From positions 1 through 7,445 of the forward strand of contig JAGHSU010000130.1 of assembly GCA_018065685.1 (NCBI GenBank): a stretch of 7,445 nt of DNA, in the 5' to 3' direction. The DNA comes from Candidatus Methanocorpusculum equi (GTDB lineage: Archaea; Halobacteriota; Methanomicrobia; Methanomicrobiales; Methanocorpusculaceae). Numbering within the stretch: position 1 is the first letter of the stretch; each line of letters opens with the position of its first letter. Positions 1 through 7,445 of the stretch are shown here, in pieces. The notes under the pieces are model-generated. The model saw only the letters and a program-made list of their open reading frames with translations. It ran no database searches and was not told the DNA's origin. The position numbers were made by a program, and so were the translations under genes.

Positions 1-144
1 CGGGCTGAAGTTGTAGCCGGCGGTTATTATATCGGTTGAATCATCCGTTTCGCGGTATAGCCCGGTCGCATATACCACCATTGCCTCTTCGCCTATGGCG
101 CACAAGAAGCCGGGCTTCTTGTACACCATAGGCGAAGACACCAT
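1..144 (-). pseudogene. Partial divergent paralogue of the DUF3825-repeat gene
   Basis: On the minus strand an open frame runs from a possible ATG at 144-142, or ATG 129-127, to the window edge without a stop. From base 111 onward it encodes a module closely matching residues 7-43 of the plus-strand 755-aa protein: GFLCAIGEE, then MVVYATGLYRETDDS, then IITAGYNFSP. The residues before base 111 are only the antisense of the other copy, so the module lacks its natural upstream half. No convincing Shine-Dalgarno site precedes either ATG. It could be the 5' end of a live leftward gene, a truncated remnant, or one side of an assembly chimera. The sequence past base 1 would decide. It is listed as a pseudogene because a broken module is what can be seen here. 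Confidence 0.45.
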
Positions 145-223
145 GGTGGAATATCCGACCGGACTATACCGCGAAACAGACGACACGACCTGCATAATAA
201 CCGCTGTCTACAACTTCATCCCG
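1..223. repeat. Imperfect inverted repeat (head-to-head gene-family arms)
   Basis: Bases 1-111 read in reverse complement align without gaps to bases 113-223. I count 92 matches in 111 positions, about 83%. Only base 112 separates the arms, and the innermost 9 bp on each side (103-111 and 113-121) are perfect. Both arms encode the same protein segment in opposite directions (GFL..IGE..MV.Y.TGLYRETDD..IITA.YNF.P), and roughly 10 of 37 codons differ in amino acid. The arms are therefore two diverged paralogous copies and not one molecule folded back. The left arm reaches the window edge, so the true length is unknown. No T-tract follows, so it is not a terminator. Confidence 0.9.
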
Positions 224-2362
224 GAGAAAAAATGGACCTTTAAACGCTTCCGCTTCCGTGAAACAGAGCATGACCTCACAGAATCCATCAGACAGGATGA
301 AGCAAAACTCTGGAGACGTGCTGAACGGAGCAAACGTAAAGAAGAACAGAAACAGCGCAGGGCAGAACTGGCAGAGGCAGAGTACAAAGCCCGCGAAAGA
401 AAAAAGACATACATCCCGTCCGACCCGTTCCCGGTAAAAAGAATTCAGCAGGACACCACAGTCGACTACTTCGGAGACCTCAACAGATTTGCCTACATCA
501 ACAAAGACCTCTATATTTACCTCCCCGATGAAGGAATCAGCATGATGGACGCTGAAGAGATACGGGGATATATGCAGGACGCATTCAAAGAGTGCAACCC
601 GTACGCAGACATCGACTACTACTGCACGGAATCTGAAGGAGAGATTGCGGAACTGAAAGTCACCCTCCCGCAGAATCCTGAAAAAGAAGTCTACGCGGTA
701 TTTACCCGGAACATCAACAGGCAGAAGCAACCCTGGTATTTTAAACGGTTTGAGTACAACAGCCGGTTCCACCGGATGTTTAACCTCGGAGACATCAGGG
801 TGGTCTTTGAACAGTTAAACGGCATCATATCCGAAACGTCAAAGGAACTATGCAGTCTTGAGAGTCCTGAGGCTCTCGATGCCTTCATGCGGAAACGCTT
901 TTTCAGCGCAATCGGATGTGGCAAACTCTTTGTCTACGGCGCCCCTCCGCTGAAGCGTGCAGAACTCCCGCTTTACCTCAAAACAGAGGACGGCAGCCGT
1001 GTTCTTGCCTACTTCACCTCAAGTGGAAGCCTCTATAAATGGAGGTTTTCCGGATTTAAGATCCGCCCGGGAAGCGGCGATGAAAGAATCTCCATCTCAG
1101 AGGAGTACAAAGCAGAATGTGCTGCAAGACTCGCTGAAGCGGAGAGAAAACAAAGAGAAAGAGAAAATGAAAAAGAAGCCGGAGAGACTGCAGAGCCGGA
1201 ACGGTTCGAAAATGAACCGGCAAAAGAGTACGGAACAGCAGTCCCCGGTTCGGATGGAAAACCAATCTCATTAATGGACTTCTGCAAAGAGATAAAAGAC
1301 AGACAGCTCCTTTTCCTGGCAAATACGGCAGAAGAGGAAAAATGGGGATTTACCGAAGAAAAACCCTTCGAGATTCTCTACAGATACCTCAACGCACAGT
1401 TCATCCGGTCAGGGTATGAAAAGAAACTCTTTGTCAGATACACCAGAGAGGGAACCCCTGAATATGCAGTAATGCATACAGGACTATTCACCAGAGGACT
1501 GCATGAGCCAATCTATGCCGGATTCAAAGCGACCCCGCTGTTTTCCCCGGAGTACACGGGGCCTCTCTGGAGACTTGACGGATTCTGCTGCAAATCAGAG
1601 GGAGGACTGGTCTATGACAACATCACAGAACACTTCACCGAGTTCCCGGAAAACGTCGACTTCATGCGTGAGAACGGAGAATACATTCCGCTGAACCATT
1701 ATCATCTTGACCTGAGAGAACATATCACCCTGAAAGAGGAACACATCCTGAAAGAACGCGGATACCGGCTGCCGAAAGGCTTCTTAAGAAAAGTTTTCAA
1801 CCGCGCAAAAGATGGAACTGCAGCAGAGTACCTGGACGAACTGGAGTCTCTCGAAACAGAGGAAGAGCAAAAAGAGTTCTGGATAAACACCTTCTCATCC
1901 TATCTCGAAGAAACACCGGAAACGTATGACAATCTTTTGCAGCAGCTTCAGGTCATCGTCGAAGAAGCACAGGCCTCCAGCATCAGAAAACCGCTTCCAA
2001 CCTACTATCCGAGAGATAACAGAATCACCTGGCTTCTCCCGCTCAGATTCCATGAAGAAAGCGACCTCAGAAATCTGGCACTGGTCGTAGGGAGAAGAGA
2101 CGCCGGAGGATACAAAGGAATTACTCTGATGAACATTGAGGCCGTCTATCACAGGGCACGTGTTATCGAAAACCCTGACTGTTCCTGGCTGAAGCGGGAG
2201 ATTCTTGACAAATATGTAATCGACCCCGCAGTTCTGTTAAGTATCGGGGAGGATGATGGAGATTATGTCTCTGAAACATACGGAGCTGAGGATACGAAAG
2301 AGGAAACGGAAGGAGAAAAAAAGAGGGAGAGGATAAGGAAAGAGCGGGGAAGAGAGAGGTGA
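95..2362 (+). CDS. Multi-module DUF3825-like protein, function unknown
   Basis: This is a 755-aa soluble protein with no signal peptide or membrane segment. Residues about 391-705 look like a DUF3825 domain. The N-terminal part has KWGF near 417, YLNAQF near 431, HTGLF, EPIYAGF and WRLDGFC. The C-terminal part has PTYYPRDNRITWLLPLRF near 635, LALVVGRRDAGGYKGITLMN, AVYHRARVI and CSWL. DUF3825 has no known activity; in other proteins it accompanies predicted RNA-binding OST-HTH or cold-shock modules, so an RNA-linked role is only an inference. Residues 7-54, about 126-224 and about 230-324 look like degenerate repeats of the domain's N-terminal part, each ending in an aromatic-basic motif (WTFKRFRF, WYFKRFEY, YKWRFSGFKI). 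Charged helices at about 55-104 and 332-365 separate them. The tail (731-755) is Glu/Lys/Arg-rich. The start is uncertain: ATG 95 lies in antisense of the inverted copy, the frame is open back to a TAG at 14-16, and neither ATG 95 nor ATG 143 has a good ribosome site. It appears to use AGA for Arg more than the gyrase genes do. It converges on the gyrase operon. Confidence 0.8.
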   Translation: MAHKKPGFLYTIGEDTMVEYPTGLYRETDDTTCIITAVYNFIPEKKWTFKRFRFRETEHDLTESIRQDEAKLWRRAERSKRKEEQKQRRAELAEAEYKARERKKTYIPSDPFPVKRIQQDTTVDYFGDLNRFAYINKDLYIYLPDEGISMMDAEEIRGYMQDAFKECNPYADIDYYCTESEGEIAELKVTLPQNPEKEVYAVFTRNINRQKQPWYFKRFEYNSRFHRMFNLGDIRVVFEQLNGIISETSKELCSLESPEALDAFMRKRFFSAIGCGKLFVYGAPPLKRAELPLYLKTEDGSRVLAYFTSSGSLYKWRFSGFKIRPGSGDERISISEEYKAECAARLAEAERKQRERENEKEAGETAEPERFENEPAKEYGTAVPGSDGKPISLMDFCKEIKDRQLLFLANTAEEEKWGFTEEKPFEILYRYLNAQFIRSGYEKKLFVRYTREGTPEYAVMHTGLFTRGLHEPIYAGFKATPLFSPEYTGPLWRLDGFCCKSEGGLVYDNITEHFTEFPENVDFMRENGEYIPLNHYHLDLREHITLKEEHILKERGYRLPKGFLRKVFNRAKDGTAAEYLDELESLETEEEQKEFWINTFSSYLEETPETYDNLLQQLQVIVEEAQASSIRKPLPTYYPRDNRITWLLPLRFHEESDLRNLALVVGRRDAGGYKGITLMNIEAVYHRARVIENPDCSWLKREILDKYVIDPAVLLSIGEDDGDYVSETYGAEDTKEETEGEKKRERIRKERGRER

Positions 2363-2396
2363 AACGGAAGAGAGAGAGGAAGGGGAAGAGGAAAAG
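2296..2396 (+). repeat. Polypurine tract
   Basis: Only 5 of 101 bases are pyrimidines (2307, 2334, 2345, 2360, 2365). Uninterrupted purine runs reach 31 bases (2366-2396). The tract encodes the Glu/Lys/Arg-rich tail of the DUF3825-like protein and continues past its TGA into the intergenic gap. Such tracts are prone to slippage and may adopt triplex structure; that is general knowledge and not shown here. Confidence 0.85.
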
Positions 2397-2399
2397 CCG

Positions 2400-2411
2400 A
2401 AAATAAAAAAA
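2400..2411 (-). terminator. Oligo-T terminator of the gyrase operon
   Basis: Read on the minus strand, seven T's (2411-2405), an A, then four T's (2403-2400) begin 13 bases past the TAG stop of the 163-aa gene, and more T-rich sequence follows. Archaeal RNA polymerase terminates at oligo-T in the non-template strand without needing a hairpin, so this is a credible intrinsic terminator for the gyrB-gyrA transcript. Confidence 0.6.
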
Positions 2412-2413
2412 CC

Positions 2414-2419
2414 TTTTTT
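2414..2419 (+). terminator. Oligo-T terminator for the DUF3825-like gene
   Basis: Six T's lie 51 bases past the TGA at 2362 and 2 bases from the A-rich run that serves the opposite strand. The compact A7-CC-T6 arrangement could stop transcription from both sides of this convergent junction. A single T6 is a modest signal, so confidence is limited. Confidence 0.45.
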
Positions 2420-2424
2420 CCCGC

Positions 2425-2916
2425 CTAAAGCCACTTCTTCTTTTTACAGCCGCACGACGAATCAAACGGATTAAGAGACCTGAACGCATCCCCCGCTGCA
2501 TCAGTCAGCCCATCCACAACCTTCCACCCGATGACAAAACCGGCAGCTGTTATCGCCGAATCGCGGTTCTGCCGATGTCTGCGTTCCTCTGCATTCTCAT
2601 GCATCGCTAAAAGGAGGTTATTCTCCTCCACTGCATTCGTAATCCTGCTGAGCTTTTCGTTTTGCTCTGACGCAAGTTTGTACATTCTGTCCTCATAGGA
2701 GTCGTCATCGGTATCGGAATCTTCAGATAAAGCACGGGATTTGCAGCCTCTGTTCCGGTCTCTGCCGAGTCTGAAAAGCTCCGCTTCAACCCGCTCCAGC
2801 CGCTCCGCCATATCCTTGTTCGAAGCAGCCGCACTCTCTCCGGAGGGTTTTGTCTGCTGGCCTTTTTTCACTGGGATAAGCTCGTCTTCATCGGGGTCGT
2901 AATAGATTTTCGCCAT
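2425..2916 (-). CDS. Conserved-context charged coiled-coil protein after gyrA
   Basis: This is a 163-aa protein that I do not recognise. It starts at ATG 2916-2914, 7 bases after the gyrA stop, and ends in TAG at 2427-2425. It has no good Shine-Dalgarno site at normal spacing: the nearest, GGGGAG, ends 16 bases upstream. Translation may therefore depend on ribosomes finishing gyrA. Residues 1-20 are acidic then basic (DPDEDELIPVKK). Residues 36-52 and about 76-118 look like coiled-coil helices, split by an acidic Ser/Asp stretch (SEDSDTDDDS, 65-73). A weakly hydrophobic segment, AAGFVIGWKVVDGL, spans 124-137. The C-terminus carries C155-G-C157 followed by four lysines and WL. Two cysteines are too few for a metal site in a monomer, but a dimer could pair them. 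Possible roles are a gyrase-associated or nucleoid factor, or an unrelated operon passenger; nothing in the sequence decides. Confidence 0.75.
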   Translation of the reverse strand: MAKIYYDPDEDELIPVKKGQQTKPSGESAAASNKDMAERLERVEAELFRLGRDRNRGCKSRALSEDSDTDDDSYEDRMYKLASEQNEKLSRITNAVEENNLLLAMHENAEERRHRQNRDSAITAAGFVIGWKVVDGLTDAAGDAFRSLNPFDSSCGCKKKKWL

Positions 2917-2923
2917 CTGTCAG

Positions 2924-7444
<4,521 letters not shown>

Positions 7445-7445
7445 T

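Noticed and set aside
24..32. TATA-box-like TTATTATAT upstream of ATG 95
   Set aside because: The same bases encode a conserved Asp-Ile-Ile-Thr segment on the minus strand and are mirrored in the right arm; no BRE is clear.
103..121. Perfect 9-bp inverted repeat as a hairpin terminator or protein operator
   Set aside because: No T-tract follows, and it is simply the core of the 223-bp coding palindrome.
1..223. Invertible DNA switch (shufflon-like)
   Set aside because: The arms abut with a one-base spacer, so there is no segment between them to flip, and no recombinase gene is in the window.
164..772. Minus-strand 202-codon open frame
   Set aside because: It is antisense to the DUF3825-like gene, has low-complexity Phe/Val/Leu-rich content and recognisable motifs are all on the plus strand.

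Overview
The window most likely comes from the chromosome of a euryarchaeal methanogen of the Methanomicrobia type; a Methanomicrobiales member such as Methanocorpusculum is a guess. The reasons are a compact gyrB-gyrA pair with archaeal-looking GyrB and GyrA sequences, good Shine-Dalgarno sites, a TTG start, oligo-T tracts rather than hairpin terminators, and roughly balanced base composition. The lineage is inferred from sequence style and was not tested by a search.

The right two-thirds (7445 down to 2425, minus strand) is a tightly packed gyrase operon. The 3' tail of a probable upstream gene ends in an ATGA overlap with the gyrB start. gyrB (650 aa) overlaps gyrA (837 aa) by 11 nt, and gyrA begins at a TTG codon behind a strong Shine-Dalgarno site inside gyrB. 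Seven bases after gyrA comes an unrecognised 163-aa gene, charged and predicted to be coiled-coil, with a Cys-Gly-Cys and poly-Lys C-terminus. GyrB and GyrA would assemble into an A2B2 gyrase that introduces negative supercoils using ATP. The small protein is probably co-transcribed with them, but its role is unknown.

The left third (1-2362, plus strand) holds a 755-aa gene that converges on the gyrase operon. Its C-terminal half looks like a DUF3825-type domain, the uncharacterised domain also found with predicted RNA-binding OST-HTH/LOTUS modules. Ahead of it are up to three degenerate repeats of the N-terminal part of that domain, separated by charged helices. The two operons meet at a 62-bp purine-rich junction with oligo-T tracts on both strands.

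The strangest structure is at the left edge. Bases 1-111 are an inverted, about 83% identical copy of bases 113-223, with only base 112 between the arms. Both arms encode the same protein module, head to head, so a diverged partial copy of the same gene family runs off the window leftwards. The module of the 755-aa gene is cut exactly at the axis, and its apparent start codon lies in the antisense of the other copy. This suggests an inverted duplication or rearrangement between paralogues, a junction pseudogene, or an assembly chimera of two family members. No RNA gene, CRISPR array or insertion sequence was seen.
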